Notes: generated from the sequence alone by a model not told the origin. A stretch of 64,000 nt of DNA from Xenorhabdus indica (GCF_014467235.1 NZ_NKHP01000001.1:220295-284294); one strand, 5' to 3'; positions 48,668-61,121 are shown, numbered from the stretch's first letter. Made by a program: numbers and translations.

Positions 48668-50563
48668 ATGCGTACTTTATGGAAGTTTATAGCAGCAATA
48701 TTTAAATGGAGTTGGAAACTGCTAAATTTCGTTCGCCAATTTATTTCCAACCTGATTTTTGTCCTATTGGTTGTATTAGTCGCCACTGGCATTCTCATAT
48801 ACAAAGAGCAGTTCCGCTTAAACAATGATTATAATGGGGCATTATATGTCAACTTATCCGGTATCGTTGTTGATCAAGTGACTGTTCTCAATCCACTGGA
48901 TCAACTCGGACGGGATCTTGTTGACTCCTCCAGCAGCCGTTCACAGGAAACCTCTGTGTTCGATATTGTTGATAGTATCCGCCGGGCGAAAAGTGACCCT
49001 AAAATTACCGGTATGGTATTGAAGTTAGATGACTTTATTGGTGCCGATCAGTCTTCTATGAGATATATAGGCAAAGTCATCAATGAATTTAAGGCTTCAG
49101 GTAAACCAGTTATTGCCATCGGAAATAACTATAGCCAGGCACAATATTATTTAGCCAGTTACGCAAACGAAATATTCCTTGCTCCACAGGGGAGTGTGTC
49201 CCTTCATGGCTTCTCAAACAACCGTCTGTTCTATAAATCATTATTAGAAAATCTGAAAGTTTCCACTCACATTTTCCGTGTTGGTACATACAAATCAGCA
49301 GTAGAACCAATGATGCGGAATGATATGTCAGATGATGCCCGTAAAGCAGATACGCTCTGGCTTAATGAACTTTGGAACAATTACCGGCAAGTTATTGCCA
49401 CCAACAGGAAAATACCTCTTGACAAAGTCCTTCCTGCCCCTTCAACGTTTATTGAAAAACTCCATAAAGCTAGAGGAAATAGTGCACTCTATGCGTTTCA
49501 AAACGGTTTAGTAGATAAAATTGCGCCTCTGAATGTCATTGAAAAGAAATTGATACATCAATTTGGTTGGGATAAACAAAATCAGCATTTCAACTACGTC
49601 AGTATTAATGACTATATTGCTAAACAGCCAGTCCAAAATAGTTATCAAAACAATGGCAACATTGCGGTGATCATAGTTGAAGGTGCAATCATGGATGGTA
49701 AACAATCCAATGGCATAGCTGGTGGTGATACAATCGCAGCACAACTGCGAGAAGCACGTATGAATCCCGAAATCAAAGCCATTATATTACGTGTAAACAG
49801 CCCTGGCGGCAGTATCGGTGCATCTGAACTCATCCGCAGTGAACTCATGGCAATTCGGGAAGGTACTGATGAAAATGGTAAAAAGGTCAATCAAAAACCC
49901 ATCGTTGTTTCAATGGGGGGTCTTGCGGCATCAGGGGGATACTGGGTATCCACACCAGCTAACTACATTATTGCATCACCAAATACTTTAACTGGCTCCA
50001 TTGGTGTTTTCGGTGCCTTCAATACCTTTGAAAAAAGCCTGGATCACCTTGGTGTAAATACAGATGGTGTTTCAACACATCCACTGGCAGATATTTCATT
50101 AACAAAAGGTATAAACCCTCTGTTTTCTGACGTTATGCAATTGTCGATTGAAAACGGCTACAACCAATTTATCGAGCTGGTAGCAAATTCCCGGCATAAG
50201 CCAGTAGATGAGATTAAAAAAATCGCCGAAGGTCGTGTCTGGAGTGGTAGTGATGCGAAAAAGAATGGCTTGGTCGATCAATTAGGCGATTTCGATGATG
50301 CAGTGAAGAAAGCTGTTGAATTAGCAGGCCTCAAAACAGCATCATTAGACTGGATGCAGCCAGAGCTTTCTCTCACTGAAAAACTCATGCTAGAGTTTTC
50401 TTCATCTGCTCAGGCAATTATGCCAAATATTCTGCAATCAATGTTGCCGGCACCATTTGCTCAGGTTGCACAAGATATGAAACAGCAAGCAGTATTTTAT
50501 AATCGCATGAATGATCCACAGCATGTTTATGCATTCTGCCTGAATTGCGAGAATATTCGCTAG
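48668..50563 (+). CDS. sppA: Signal peptide peptidase SppA (protease IV)
   Basis: SppA is an inner-membrane serine protease that degrades cleaved signal peptides. One N-terminal membrane anchor (about 27-47) is followed by two fused S49 domains. The catalytic Lys is in the first half (FRVGTYKSAVEP, about 205) and the Ser in the second (GGLAASGGYWVS, about 420), as in the E. coli tandem enzyme. 631 residues compare with 618 in E. coli. ansA follows, as in E. coli. Confidence 0.97.
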   Translation: MRTLWKFIAAIFKWSWKLLNFVRQFISNLIFVLLVVLVATGILIYKEQFRLNNDYNGALYVNLSGIVVDQVTVLNPLDQLGRDLVDSSSSRSQETSVFDIVDSIRRAKSDPKITGMVLKLDDFIGADQSSMRYIGKVINEFKASGKPVIAIGNNYSQAQYYLASYANEIFLAPQGSVSLHGFSNNRLFYKSLLENLKVSTHIFRVGTYKSAVEPMMRNDMSDDARKADTLWLNELWNNYRQVIATNRKIPLDKVLPAPSTFIEKLHKARGNSALYAFQNGLVDKIAPLNVIEKKLIHQFGWDKQNQHFNYVSINDYIAKQPVQNSYQNNGNIAVIIVEGAIMDGKQSNGIAGGDTIAAQLREARMNPEIKAIILRVNSPGGSIGASELIRSELMAIREGTDENGKKVNQKPIVVSMGGLAASGGYWVSTPANYIIASPNTLTGSIGVFGAFNTFEKSLDHLGVNTDGVSTHPLADISLTKGINPLFSDVMQLSIENGYNQFIELVANSRHKPVDEIKKIAEGRVWSGSDAKKNGLVDQLGDFDDAVKKAVELAGLKTASLDWMQPELSLTEKLMLEFSSSAQAIMPNILQSMLPAPFAQVAQDMKQQAVFYNRMNDPQHVYAFCLNCENIR

Positions 50564-50601
50564 AAAATTATTTCTAAAATGCGATAACAGTTATACCCAA
50601 G

Positions 50602-50632
50602 AGCCTGATCTTTATATATCAGGCTTTTTTTA
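50602..50632 (+). terminator. sppA terminator
   Basis: AGCCTGAT (50602-50609) pairs with ATCAGGCT (50618-50625), followed by TTTTTTT. Confidence 0.9.
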
Positions 50633-50694
50633 TTCCATATACCCCCTATAATCGGCTGAATATTTTTATCAGGTACTGTTATTGGGGTACTTCC

Positions 50695-51714
50695 ATGCAG
50701 AAGAAATCTATCTATGTTGTTTATACAGGTGGCACAATTGGGATGCAGCATTCTCCCAATGGTTACATTCCTGTCTCTGGTCATTTACAACGGCAACTTG
50801 CACAGATGCCGGAATTCCACCGTCCAGAAATGCCAACGTTCACGATCCGTGAACATCATCCTCTTATCGACTCTTCTGATATGAGTCCGGATGATTGGGG
50901 GATTATCGCCAACGATATTGACCAGAATTACCATGATTACGATGGTTTTGTGATCCTGCATGGGACAGATACCATGGCTTTCACTACCTCAGCACTCTCT
51001 TTCATGTTTGAAAACCTAAACAAACCCGTTATCGTGACAGGGTCACAAATACCTTTAGAAGCGCTGCGTTCAGATGGTCAGACAAATTTGTTGAATGCAC
51101 TGTACCTGGCAGCTAATTATCCCGTTAACGAAGTTAGCTTGTTTTTTAACAATAAGTTGTTTCGAGGGAACAGGACTGTTAAAGCTCACGCCGATGGTTT
51201 TAACGCTTTTTCATCTCCCAATTACCCTCCACTCATTGAAGCCGGGATCAATATCCGAACATTAAATACTGCACCCATACCGGCCAATCATGGTGACTTT
51301 ATCGTACATCAAATCAAATCACAGCCAATCGGCGTTGTAACTATCTATCCGGGATTATCCTGTCAGGTGGTTGAAAATATCCTGATGCAACCTGTCAAGG
51401 CACTGATTTTACGCTCTTATGGTGTTGGTAATGCCCCACAGCGTTCCGATTTGTTAAAAATCTTAAGAGAAGCGACTGAACGAGGCATCATTGTGGTCAA
51501 TTTAACACAATGTATCTCTGGAAGGGTCAATATGGAAGGTTATGCCAATGGTCATGCGCTAGCTACATCAGGCGTTATCAGCGGCTATGATATGACTTTT
51601 GAAGCAGCACTGACCAAACTGCACTACTTGTTGAGTCAGCACTACGAAACTGAAGAAATCCGCTCGCTAATGCAGCAGAATCTACGCGGAGAATTGAGCT
51701 ACTCCGACAAGTAA
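50695..51714 (+). CDS. ansA: Cytoplasmic L-asparaginase I
   Basis: AnsA hydrolyses asparagine to aspartate in the cytoplasm. The 339 residues (E. coli 338) have the first catalytic Thr in VVYTGGTIGMQHS (about 12-16) and the second Thr-Asp in LHGTDTMAFT (about 92). No signal peptide is present, which separates it from periplasmic AnsB. pncA follows after 19 nt, giving an ansA-pncA operon as in E. coli. Confidence 0.97.
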   Translation: MQKKSIYVVYTGGTIGMQHSPNGYIPVSGHLQRQLAQMPEFHRPEMPTFTIREHHPLIDSSDMSPDDWGIIANDIDQNYHDYDGFVILHGTDTMAFTTSALSFMFENLNKPVIVTGSQIPLEALRSDGQTNLLNALYLAANYPVNEVSLFFNNKLFRGNRTVKAHADGFNAFSSPNYPPLIEAGINIRTLNTAPIPANHGDFIVHQIKSQPIGVVTIYPGLSCQVVENILMQPVKALILRSYGVGNAPQRSDLLKILREATERGIIVVNLTQCISGRVNMEGYANGHALATSGVISGYDMTFEAALTKLHYLLSQHYETEEIRSLMQQNLRGELSYSDK

Positions 51715-51733
51715 AAATACGTCGAGGCATATA

Positions 51734-52369
51734 ATGAAAACCGCATTATTACTTATCGATCTACAAAATGACTTCTGTACAGGCGGTACACTGGCGGTCA
51801 GGGAAAGCGAAGAAGTTATCGAAATGGCAAATAAAGCGATTGAATTGTGTCAGCAACACAATATCACTATTATCGCAACTCAAGATTGGCATCCATCCGA
51901 TCACATGAGTTTTGCCATCAATTCTGGTCAACCTGTCGGTGAGTTGGGGGAACTGAATGGTATCCCTCAGATATGGTGGCCAGTGCATTGTGTACAGGGA
52001 CAATTAGGTGCAGACTTCCATCCAGCGCTGAATCAGTCTGCTATTCAGAAAATTTTTCATAAAGGCGAAAATTCACAGATAGATAGCTATAGCGCATTCT
52101 TTGATAACGATCATAAAAATGCTACCAGACTACATAGTTGGCTATCAGAGCAACATATTAATCGCCTGTTGATTTTAGGAATTGCCACTGATTACTGCGT
52201 AAAATTTACGGTCTTGGATGCTTTAGAACATGGGTATGAAACTTACGTGATTGTTGAAGGTTGCCGTGGAGTCAATATTCAAGCGGATGATAGCCAACGA
52301 GCCATTGAAGAAATGTCAGCCAAAGGAGCCAGGTTGACTTCATTAAGTGAAATAACAACGCTTTTTTAA
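51734..52369 (+). CDS. pncA: Nicotinamidase
   Basis: PncA converts nicotinamide to nicotinate in NAD recycling. The 211-residue isochorismatase-fold protein shows the metal and catalytic motifs LLLIDLQNDFCTGG (Asp10), DWHPSDHMSF (metal His), HKGEN (catalytic Lys near 113) and GIATDYCVKFT (nucleophile Cys near 157). It is co-transcribed with ansA. Confidence 0.97.
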   Translation: MKTALLLIDLQNDFCTGGTLAVRESEEVIEMANKAIELCQQHNITIIATQDWHPSDHMSFAINSGQPVGELGELNGIPQIWWPVHCVQGQLGADFHPALNQSAIQKIFHKGENSQIDSYSAFFDNDHKNATRLHSWLSEQHINRLLILGIATDYCVKFTVLDALEHGYETYVIVEGCRGVNIQADDSQRAIEEMSAKGARLTSLSEITTLF

Positions 52370-52397
52370 GTTATTTTTTCTGAAAATACCCAAAATT

Positions 52398-52445
52398 AAC
52401 CTCGTCCTTTTATTGCAAACTCATTGCAAAGGACGAGGTTATTAT
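52398..52445. terminator. Bidirectional terminator pncA / yeaC
   Basis: AACCTCGTCCTTT (52398-52410) pairs perfectly over 13 bp with AAAGGACGAGGTT (52428-52440), then ATTATTTT. It stands between convergent genes. Confidence 0.85.
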
Positions 52446-52459
52446 TTTAACCTTCTGGC

Positions 52460-52744
52460 TCATTCTTCTTCTGACTGAGGTTTTAACTTAGCAACCATTT
52501 CTGATTGGAACATAGCCTTCAGTTCTTGCTTACTTTTTATCGTAATTTGACCATCCGTGCCAATCGTCATATGTTCAGGATCATAATTATGCCTGGCTTG
52601 CCAAAGCATCACCATTTGCAAACTATTTTCTTTCTGCTCTGTTGTTAATGGAACACCATCTTGCCATTTGCCCAACTCAACAGCCTGAACTAATCGTTGA
52701 TAAATCTCAGGCGTCATGGCAGAGAGTAAATCATCCAACTTCAT
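52460..52744 (-). CDS. yeaC: YeaC-family protein (DUF1315)
   Basis: The 94-residue protein matches E. coli YeaC: LLSAMTPEIYQRLVQAVELGKW, VPLTTEQKENSLQMVMLWQ and ARHNYDPEHMTIGTDG align directly (given in pieces). Function unknown. It lies downstream of msrB, as in E. coli. Confidence 0.92.
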   Translation of the reverse strand: MKLDDLLSAMTPEIYQRLVQAVELGKWQDGVPLTTEQKENSLQMVMLWQARHNYDPEHMTIGTDGQITIKSKQELKAMFQSEMVAKLKPQSEEE

Positions 52745-52846
52745 TGATATTTCCTTACGGCTACATATTTTGGCTGAATCGATTCTATTTCAATGAACAA
52801 TTCATATTTCTTATATATCTATTTAAAAACACCCGCAGTCATAATA

Positions 52847-53254
52847 TTAACCTGCTGTTTCCTCACCTGTTTCCTTATCAACAAACCATAACGCAACCGA
52901 ATTAATGCAAAAGCGCTCTCCGGTAGGTTTAGGGCCATCAGGGAAAACATGCCCTAAATGTGCCTGACAATGACTGCAACGCACCTCTATTCGATGCATA
53001 TTATGGGAGTAATCATCAATATATTTGATGGATTTATCATTGATTGGCTGGTAAAAACTTGGCCATCCACATCCAGAATCAAACTTAGTATCAGAAACAA
53101 ATAATGGCTGATGACAACACAAACAATGATAAATACCCCTTTTTTTGTTGTGCAACAGCTTTCCTGAAAATGGCGGCTCAGTACCTGCTTCCTGCGTGAC
53201 ATAACGCTGCATTTCACTAAGCTGCTCCAGAGAAACGGAGATATTTTTAGCCAT
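52847..53254 (-). CDS. msrB: Peptide methionine-R-sulfoxide reductase
   Basis: MsrB repairs oxidised methionine (R form) in proteins. From the ATG at 53254 ([12 protein letters not shown]) it has 135 residues (E. coli 137). An in-frame GTG at 53263 overlaps the AGGTGG ribosome site and is rejected. Zinc Cys pairs CLCC and CSHC and the catalytic Cys in GERFCINS (about 118) are present, with WPSFYQP and [10 protein letters not shown]. It is divergent from gapA, as in E. coli. Confidence 0.96.
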   Translation of the reverse strand: MAKNISVSLEQLSEMQRYVTQEAGTEPPFSGKLLHNKKRGIYHCLCCHQPLFVSDTKFDSGCGWPSFYQPINDKSIKYIDDYSHNMHRIEVRCSHCQAHLGHVFPDGPKPTGERFCINSVALWFVDKETGEETAG

Positions 53255-54592
<1,338 letters not shown>

Positions 54593-54614
54593 TTGAACTT
54601 TAAGAAGTTATTCA

Positions 54615-54644
54615 ATAAGCCACCTTTACAGGTGGCTTTATTTT
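54615..54644 (+). terminator. gapA terminator
   Basis: AAGCCACCT (54617-54625) pairs with AGGTGGCTT (54630-54638) across TTAC, with flanking A and T runs. Confidence 0.92.
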
Positions 54645-54715
54645 CCCTCTCTACCACAATAAGCTATCCTTGCCTTCACCAATTATCCAATTCAGGTTTA
54701 TATAAGGTCATGTAG

Positions 54716-55591
54716 ATGCTTGATAAAATTTTCTCATTACCGGTTGTAAAACAGATATCTCCTTATATCAGTCAAAGGAGCATTGATGGATTTCCACTGA
54801 TTGTGGTTTCCCACCCCAAAATCTGTGGTGCAATCAGTATCCAGGGCGCACATCTTATGGCATGGCAACCCTGTGGTGAAAAACCTGTATTATGGTTAAG
54901 CGATAATACAAAACTCCGGGAGGGTACAGCCATTCGTGGCGGTATTCCCATCTGTTGGCCTTGGTTTGGCTCTCTGAGCACACCAAATCATGGTTTTGCC
55001 CGGATATTACCGTGGGAATTCAAGGCCCATCATGAAAATGAGAATGGTGTGATTTTGATGTTCACACTACAAGATAGCGCATACACAAAACAGTTGTGGC
55101 CACATGAATTCACACTTATTGCCCGCTTTAAATTGGGGGAGACTTGCGAAATAGAGCTGGAATCCCATGGAGATTATCAGGTCACTTGTGCCCTACACTC
55201 TTACTTCAATGTCAGTAACATCCATCAAATCCGGATCAGCGGGTTAGGTCATCACTTTATTGATACTGTTATAGACAGAGAGCAATACACTGATGAAGAC
55301 CTCATTTTTCAAGGAAGAACGGATCGCATTTATACAGAGCCAGAAAATTTCAGTCTGATTAGAGATGAGTTATGGAAACGTACCATTGAAATCCATCATT
55401 ATCATCATAGTGATGTGGTCTGCTGGAATCCCGGTGCTGAGCTAGCGAGTAGCATGCAAGATATCAGTAAAGAAGGTTACAAGAATATGGCCTGCGTTGA
55501 AACCGCACGTATCAATACCCCTCTATATTCTAAAAATGGAACTCCTGGCAGGCTTGCTACCGTTATTCGTTGTCGCCAAAATAAAAGTTGA
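54716..55591 (+). CDS. yeaD: D-hexose-6-phosphate mutarotase (YeaD)
   Basis: YeaD is an aldose-1-epimerase-like enzyme acting on hexose 6-phosphates. The 291 residues match E. coli YeaD: AISIQGAHLMAWQPCGEKPVLW (in pieces AISIQGAHLMAW, GEKPVLWLS), AIRGGIPICWPWFG and HGFARILPWEF, with conserved His and the Glu in NMACVETARI. It follows gapA in the same direction, as in E. coli. Confidence 0.94.
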   Translation: MLDKIFSLPVVKQISPYISQRSIDGFPLIVVSHPKICGAISIQGAHLMAWQPCGEKPVLWLSDNTKLREGTAIRGGIPICWPWFGSLSTPNHGFARILPWEFKAHHENENGVILMFTLQDSAYTKQLWPHEFTLIARFKLGETCEIELESHGDYQVTCALHSYFNVSNIHQIRISGLGHHFIDTVIDREQYTDEDLIFQGRTDRIYTEPENFSLIRDELWKRTIEIHHYHHSDVVCWNPGAELASSMQDISKEGYKNMACVETARINTPLYSKNGTPGRLATVIRCRQNKS

Positions 55592-55614
55592 GTCGGTGCT
55601 GTGCGGAGGCTGGA

Positions 55615-55670
55615 CAGGCATTTATTTCGTACAGAGCTTCCATACAGAATGCTGTACGAAAAAATGCCTG
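55615..55670. terminator. Long inverted repeat between yeaD and dadX
   Basis: CAGGCATTTATTTCGTACAG (55615-55634) pairs with CTGTACGAAAAAATGCCTG (55652-55670) with one bulged base; the loop is 17 nt. It lies between the convergent yeaD and dadX stops, so bidirectional termination is likely. A small mobile hairpin element is possible. Confidence 0.6.
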
Positions 55671-55688
55671 AAAAGACAGAAAACAGCG

Positions 55689-56756
55689 TCATTCCACAAC
55701 TACCGGAACACGTTTGGCCAAAGCACACAGTAGCTCATAACCAATTGTTCCTGCTGCTTCTGCAACTTCATCCACCGGTAATTTTTCTCCCCATAATTCG
55801 ACTGAACTGCCAACTGTAGCCAGTGGGCATGGAGTCAAATCAACCGACATCATGTCCATTGATATAGCCCCCAACAAGCGAGTACGAATACCATCGACAA
55901 TAATCGGCGTTCCTGTTGGCGCATGTCGTGGATAACCGTCAGCATAACCACACGCCACTGTTCCTACACGCGTGACATATTGGGTGGTATAGCGACTGCC
56001 ATAACCAATGTTCTCTCCTTTGGGAAGATCATGAACCGCAATGATTTCACTTTTTAAACTCATCGCTGGTTTTAAGCCTACATCCGCAATATCACGCCAC
56101 TTTCCACTGGGAGAGGCACCATACAGAATAATTCCAGGCCTGACCCAATCTCCGTGTGTTTGCGGATGCCATAAAACTGCCCCAGAATTAGCCAGACAGT
56201 GAAGGAGTGAGTTCATATTCAGCCGGTTAACAACGGTGAATTGCCCATCAACACCAATTTCATTATCGGAATTAGCGAAATGCGTCATTAAAGTGACTGA
56301 ATGAATGTTTTTTATCCCATTTGTCATTGAAACTACCTGCGGATATTCGTTTGGGGTAAATCCCAGACGATTCATGCCACTATTCAGTTTCAAATAAATA
56401 TCAATGGGATTATTTAATTCCGCTTCTTTTATCGCCTTGAGTTGCCAATGGCTATGCACTGTGGTTGTCAGGTCATATTGATTAATTATCTGCAAATCTT
56501 CAACATTGAAGAAACCTTCCAATAACAGGATTGGCCCCTGCCACCCCTGCTCTCTCAAATAAGTAGCTTCATTCATATCAAGCAGTGCAAATCCATCCGA
56601 CTGTTTGAGTGATTGCCATATTCTGTCCAACCCATGCCCATATGCATTCGCTTTCACTACCGACCAAATTTTACTATTACCGACTTTTTGGCGGATAACC
56701 GCCAAATTATGACGAAGTGCGTTGAGATGGATGGTTGCCAAAATAGGACGTGGCAT
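55689..56756 (-). CDS. dadX: Catabolic alanine racemase
   Basis: This PLP enzyme interconverts L- and D-alanine. The 355-residue protein has the PLP Lys35 in VVKANAYGHGL and the catalytic Tyr region in the C-terminal half (RVGTVACGYADGYPR and LGAISMDMMSVDL). It follows dadA by 21 nt, so it is the catabolic racemase DadX rather than the biosynthetic Alr, although a single alanine racemase could serve both roles. Confidence 0.93.
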   Translation of the reverse strand: MPRPILATIHLNALRHNLAVIRQKVGNSKIWSVVKANAYGHGLDRIWQSLKQSDGFALLDMNEATYLREQGWQGPILLLEGFFNVEDLQIINQYDLTTTVHSHWQLKAIKEAELNNPIDIYLKLNSGMNRLGFTPNEYPQVVSMTNGIKNIHSVTLMTHFANSDNEIGVDGQFTVVNRLNMNSLLHCLANSGAVLWHPQTHGDWVRPGIILYGASPSGKWRDIADVGLKPAMSLKSEIIAVHDLPKGENIGYGSRYTTQYVTRVGTVACGYADGYPRHAPTGTPIIVDGIRTRLLGAISMDMMSVDLTPCPLATVGSSVELWGEKLPVDEVAEAAGTIGYELLCALAKRVPVVVE

Positions 56757-56777
56757 GATGGCCTCTTCTAATTTACT

Positions 56778-58079
56778 TTACGCAGTATGTAAACGATGCT
56801 TCATCCGAAGCACTTTTGTATTAAATCCATTGATATATCTGAATACAGAGAGATCATCTGCTGCAATTTCGGGCTTTTTACCAGAGATTAAATCAGATAA
56901 TAACTTTCCTGAACCACAGGCCATCGTCCAGCCTAATGTTCCATGCCCGGTATTTAAATAAAGATTAGGATATTTGGTCGGACCAACAATGGGAGTGCCA
57001 TCCGGCGTCATCGGCCGTAATCCAGCCCAGAATGAGGCTTCAGCAATATTGCCACCATTAGGGTAAAGATCCTCTACTACCATTTTGAGTGTTTCACAAC
57101 GGTTTTTCAGCACATTCAGGTTAAAACCAACGACTTCTGCCATTCCTCCAACACGAATTCGATGATCAAAACGGGTAATGGCTATTTTGTAAGTTTCATC
57201 CAATACTGTTGAAACAGGTGAGCGTGTTTCATTCATTATCGGCATGGTTAGCGAATAACCTTTCATTGGATAAACCGGAATTGTGACAAGATCTTTCAAT
57301 AATTCAGTAGAATAGGCGCCCATTGCTATAACATACTGATCCGCTGCCATGATGCCATTATCACACTGAATACCTGTTATCTTATCGCCATCCACCAAAA
57401 TGTGTTTAACCTGCCGGTTAAACATAAATCTGACCCCGGCTTTTTCTGCCATTTTTGCCAGTTCTTTTGTGAAAATTTGGCAATCACCAGTTTCATCATT
57501 AGGAAGCTGTAATCCTCCCGTCAATTTACGAGAAACATGGGCGAGTGCAGGTTCCGCTGATGCTAATTGTTCTGAGGTGAGTAACCGATAAGGAACGCCT
57601 TCTTGCTCTAACACCGCAATATCATTAACCGCATTATCAAACTGCTTATTAGTTCTGAATAGTTGTAGCGTACCACTTTGACGCCCTTCATATTGGATGC
57701 CTGTATCCGCTCTCAATTGTTTAATGCAGTCACGACTATATTCGGCCAGACGTACCATTCTGCTTTTGTTCATAGCATAATGATCGGCATCACAATTACG
57801 CAGCATTTGCCACATCCAGCGTAACTGAAATAGTGAACCATCAGGGCGAATAGCTAATGGGGCATGTCGTTGAAACATCCACTTTATTGCTTTTAATGGG
57901 ATCCCCGGTGCTCCCCAGGGTGTCGCATATCCGGGTGAGATCTGCCCGGCATTACTTGCACTCGTTTCTTCAGCCGCACTCTGCTGGCGATCGACAACGA
58001 TAACTTCATGGCCTTCCTGAGCCAGATACCAGGCACTGGTGACGCCGATAACGCCGCTACCTAAAATAAGGACCTTCAT
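56778..58079 (-). CDS. dadA: D-amino acid dehydrogenase small subunit
   Basis: DadA oxidises D-alanine to pyruvate at the inner membrane, passing electrons to the respiratory chain. The 433 residues (E. coli 432) begin with the FAD motif [19 protein letters not shown] and include [20 protein letters not shown] and the C-terminal [14 protein letters not shown]. Together with dadX it allows use of L-alanine through the D form. In E. coli dadAX is controlled by Lrp and CRP. Confidence 0.97.
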   Translation of the reverse strand: MKVLILGSGVIGVTSAWYLAQEGHEVIVVDRQQSAAEETSASNAGQISPGYATPWGAPGIPLKAIKWMFQRHAPLAIRPDGSLFQLRWMWQMLRNCDADHYAMNKSRMVRLAEYSRDCIKQLRADTGIQYEGRQSGTLQLFRTNKQFDNAVNDIAVLEQEGVPYRLLTSEQLASAEPALAHVSRKLTGGLQLPNDETGDCQIFTKELAKMAEKAGVRFMFNRQVKHILVDGDKITGIQCDNGIMAADQYVIAMGAYSTELLKDLVTIPVYPMKGYSLTMPIMNETRSPVSTVLDETYKIAITRFDHRIRVGGMAEVVGFNLNVLKNRCETLKMVVEDLYPNGGNIAEASFWAGLRPMTPDGTPIVGPTKYPNLYLNTGHGTLGWTMACGSGKLLSDLISGKKPEIAADDLSVFRYINGFNTKVLRMKHRLHTA

Positions 58080-58529
58080 TCTGCCCCCTATTGATGAGTG
58101 ATATATGCAAGCATAATATGCTAAACATGAAAATCCAATACAGAATAATAGACTATAAAATGATTAGTTGAATTTTAGGATTTAAATCACAATTTAATTA
58201 CAAAACAATGACAAGCAATATCTCTCAAATCATGATAAAAATACTTAAATTATTTTAAATACAACAAATTATAAAAGAATTAAATGCTATTAATTTCTTA
58301 TATTAGTATCTTAAAAAGTGTTTTTTGCGGCAAAAAATAAACAATTCGTTCACATTTTGTGAATTTATTTAAATCCTTACTTTTGTTTTATTTCAGAATA
58401 AAAATCTAATTCAACATAAACTAAACAGAATAATAATTTAAAAATTTGAATTTTACAGTTTGGGTGGGTTTTCAATGCTGATTACAAGGCAAAAATACCA
58501 TGATATAGGTATGGTGATAAAATCAACTA
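58080..58529. other. 450-bp AT-rich region between fadR terminator and dadA
   Basis: No gene is visible. The sequence should contain the dadA promoter and its Lrp/CRP sites, but I could not place them reliably. Confidence 0.5.
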
Positions 58530-58564
58530 AAAAAAGAGCGGGCTGCATACAAAGCAGCCCGCCT
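58530..58564 (-). terminator. fadR terminator
   Basis: GCGGGCTGC (58538-58546) pairs with GCAGCCCGC (58554-58562). Read on the minus strand the stem is followed by TCTTTTTTTAG. Confidence 0.92.
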
Positions 58565-58608
58565 TTAAGAATAGCTTAGACAATGAACTAGATTGATGAT
58601 GGATGTGA

Positions 58609-59331
58609 TCAGCCCTGACGGGCTTCAGTTAACTCATTGAACATGATGCCCTGCATTCCATGCCAGATAATCCCACTCTCTTTACCATAATTGCGTACAC
58701 ATTCCATAATCTTGTCATAGGTCTGTTCCTGACACAGTACACTCAATTGCTGATAGAAATTTAAAGCGAGCTTACGGGCATCAGGATTCGAGAAATAATA
58801 ACGGCCGACACGAGTATAAAGTCCTTTCAATCCGTTAATAATCAAACCATAAATCGGGTTCCCTGACGCAAACGCCAATCCACGGAAAATATCATAATCC
58901 ACAGAACTAAAAGATTCGGCAGTATCCTCTACGTTGTTCTTTTCCGCCAATACTTCCAATGATTTTTCCGGATTGTGCCTGAACGCAGTACGAATAAAAA
59001 TGGCTGCAATATTAGTACGGACTGACAATAAATTATCGACTAACTGAGGCACACGATCATGATCCAGGCGCGCCAGAGTTTCCAGAATATTAAGGCCGGA
59101 TGTTTCCCAGAAGTTATTGACCTTTGTTGGTTTTCCATGCTGAATAGTCAACCAACCATCACGTGCAAGGCGTTGTAACACTTCACGTAAAGTCGTTCGG
59201 GTGACACCGATTAATTCAGATAACTCACGCTCTGCTGGCAGTATGGAGCCTGGTGGAAAGCGATTATTCCATATACTTTCAATGAGATACTCTTCCGCAA
59301 AACTCGCAGGACTCTGAGCCTTAATTACCAT
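58609..59331 (-). CDS. fadR: Fatty-acid metabolism regulator FadR
   Basis: FadR is a GntR-family regulator that represses fatty-acid degradation and activates unsaturated fatty-acid synthesis until bound by long-chain acyl-CoA. The 240-residue protein has the N-terminal winged helix (about 10-75: [20 protein letters not shown], then [18 protein letters not shown]) and an all-helical acyl-CoA-binding C-terminal domain. It is divergent from nhaB, as in E. coli. Confidence 0.97.
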   Translation of the reverse strand: MVIKAQSPASFAEEYLIESIWNNRFPPGSILPAERELSELIGVTRTTLREVLQRLARDGWLTIQHGKPTKVNNFWETSGLNILETLARLDHDRVPQLVDNLLSVRTNIAAIFIRTAFRHNPEKSLEVLAEKNNVEDTAESFSSVDYDIFRGLAFASGNPIYGLIINGLKGLYTRVGRYYFSNPDARKLALNFYQQLSVLCQEQTYDKIMECVRNYGKESGIIWHGMQGIMFNELTEARQG

Positions 59332-59567
59332 ATTTTAACTATTCCAAAGCAGTTTTCTCAGCTAATAATAGGCACTGATCATACCAGAATGCATCTGCTC
59401 GACATAGTTACATAGTAAATAAACCACGAAAGAGTGAAAGAGGTCATAAAAAAATATAATTATTATCTGATTAATTATGAGGTTAACCCCTTAAATTAGT
59501 CCTGTTTAGAGCGTACTATGAGCCTTTAGAATCGTCCATGTATCCATGAAGAGGAATATTAATAATA

Positions 59568-61121
59568 ATGGAAATCAGTATCCGACGCGCAGTGGTGAAA
59601 AACTTTCTCGGCAATTCTCCCGACTGGTATAAGCTGGCCATCATTGTTTTTCTTATTATCAATCCACTGATCTTTTTCTTTGTCAGTCCTTTTATTGCAG
59701 GCTGGATGCTCGTTGTTGAATTTATTTTCACGCTGGCGATGGCGTTAAAATGTTATCCCCTGCAACCTGGAGGGCTACTCGCTATTGAAGCCGTTATCAT
59801 CGGTATGACTTCACCAAAACAAGTAGGGCATGAGATAGCCAACAATCTGGAAGTGATCTTGCTACTGATTTTCATGGTTGCCGGCATTTACTTCATGAAA
59901 CAGCTTTTATTGTTTGTCTTCACTAAGCTGCTATTAAGTATCCGTTCCAAAAAAATGCTGGCGCTGGCATTCTGTCTGGCAAGTGCATTCTTATCCGCTT
60001 TCCTTGATGCCCTGACGGTTATTGCCGTTGTTATCAGTGTATCTGTCGGTTTTTACTCCATCTATCACCGTTATCTTTCCAGCGCCAGCCAAAACGACAA
60101 TACAGACCTCAACGATGACAAGTTCATTGATAATGAAGATAAAAAGCAGACGCTGGCGCAATTCCGGGCATTTTTACGCAGTCTGATGATGCATGCCGGA
60201 GTCGGTACAGCACTAGGTGGCGTAATGACCATGGTCGGTGAACCGCAAAACCTGATCATTGCCAAACACGTTGGTTGGGACTTCATGACATTCTTTATCC
60301 GTATGTCACCTGTGACTGTCCCTGTCTTTATTTGTGGCCTGTTGATCTGCCTGCTGGTTGAACATTTCAAGTTATTCGGTTATGGCGCTGAGTTACCTGA
60401 GCGCGTCCGTTCCGTTTTGGAAGACTATGCCCAGAAAGCGAGTGAAAAACGTACATACCAAGAAAAAACTCAGCTTGTAGTTCAGGCTTTAATTGGTATC
60501 TGGCTGATTGTGGCTCTGGCTTTCCATTTAGCGGAAGTGGGGCTAATTGGCTTATCAGTCATCATTCTGGCCACCGCATTTTGCGGTATCACTGAGGAGC
60601 ATGCTTTAGGCAAAGCCTTCGAAGAAGCCCTACCATTTACTGCGTTATTAACTGTTTTCTTTTCTGTGGTTGCCGTTATTATTGATCAGCAACTGTTTGC
60701 GCCGTTTATTCAATTTGTGCTGCAATCTTCACCTGCTTCGCAGCTCTCACTCTTCTATCTGTTTAATGGCCTGCTCTCAGCGGTATCTGACAACGTATTT
60801 GTAGGTACGGTTTATATTAATGAAGCCTTAAGCGCTCTCAAAAATGGTCTCATTTCGCAACAGCAATATGAATTTCTGGCTGTAGCTATTAATACCGGCA
60901 CTAACTTACCCTCAGTGGCAACACCGAATGGACAGGCAGCTTTCCTGTTCCTGCTGACATCAGCCCTGTCGCCATTAATTCGTTTATCTTATGGTCGCAT
61001 GGTACTCATGGCATTGCCTTACACCGTTGTGATGACATTAGTGGGATTATTGTGTGTCGAATTTTTGCTACTTCCGGTGACTGAGTATCTCGTCAAAATC
61101 GGTTGGGTTATCCCACTATAA
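59568..61121 (+). CDS. nhaB: Na+/H+ antiporter NhaB
   Basis: NhaB exchanges sodium for protons to keep intracellular pH and Na+. The 517 residues (E. coli 513) contain about 12 membrane segments and conserved stretches such as [36 protein letters not shown] and [14 protein letters not shown]. Divergent from fadR and followed by dsbB, the E. coli order. Confidence 0.97.
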   Translation: MEISIRRAVVKNFLGNSPDWYKLAIIVFLIINPLIFFFVSPFIAGWMLVVEFIFTLAMALKCYPLQPGGLLAIEAVIIGMTSPKQVGHEIANNLEVILLLIFMVAGIYFMKQLLLFVFTKLLLSIRSKKMLALAFCLASAFLSAFLDALTVIAVVISVSVGFYSIYHRYLSSASQNDNTDLNDDKFIDNEDKKQTLAQFRAFLRSLMMHAGVGTALGGVMTMVGEPQNLIIAKHVGWDFMTFFIRMSPVTVPVFICGLLICLLVEHFKLFGYGAELPERVRSVLEDYAQKASEKRTYQEKTQLVVQALIGIWLIVALAFHLAEVGLIGLSVIILATAFCGITEEHALGKAFEEALPFTALLTVFFSVVAVIIDQQLFAPFIQFVLQSSPASQLSLFYLFNGLLSAVSDNVFVGTVYINEALSALKNGLISQQQYEFLAVAINTGTNLPSVATPNGQAAFLFLLTSALSPLIRLSYGRMVLMALPYTVVMTLVGLLCVEFLLLPVTEYLVKIGWVIPL

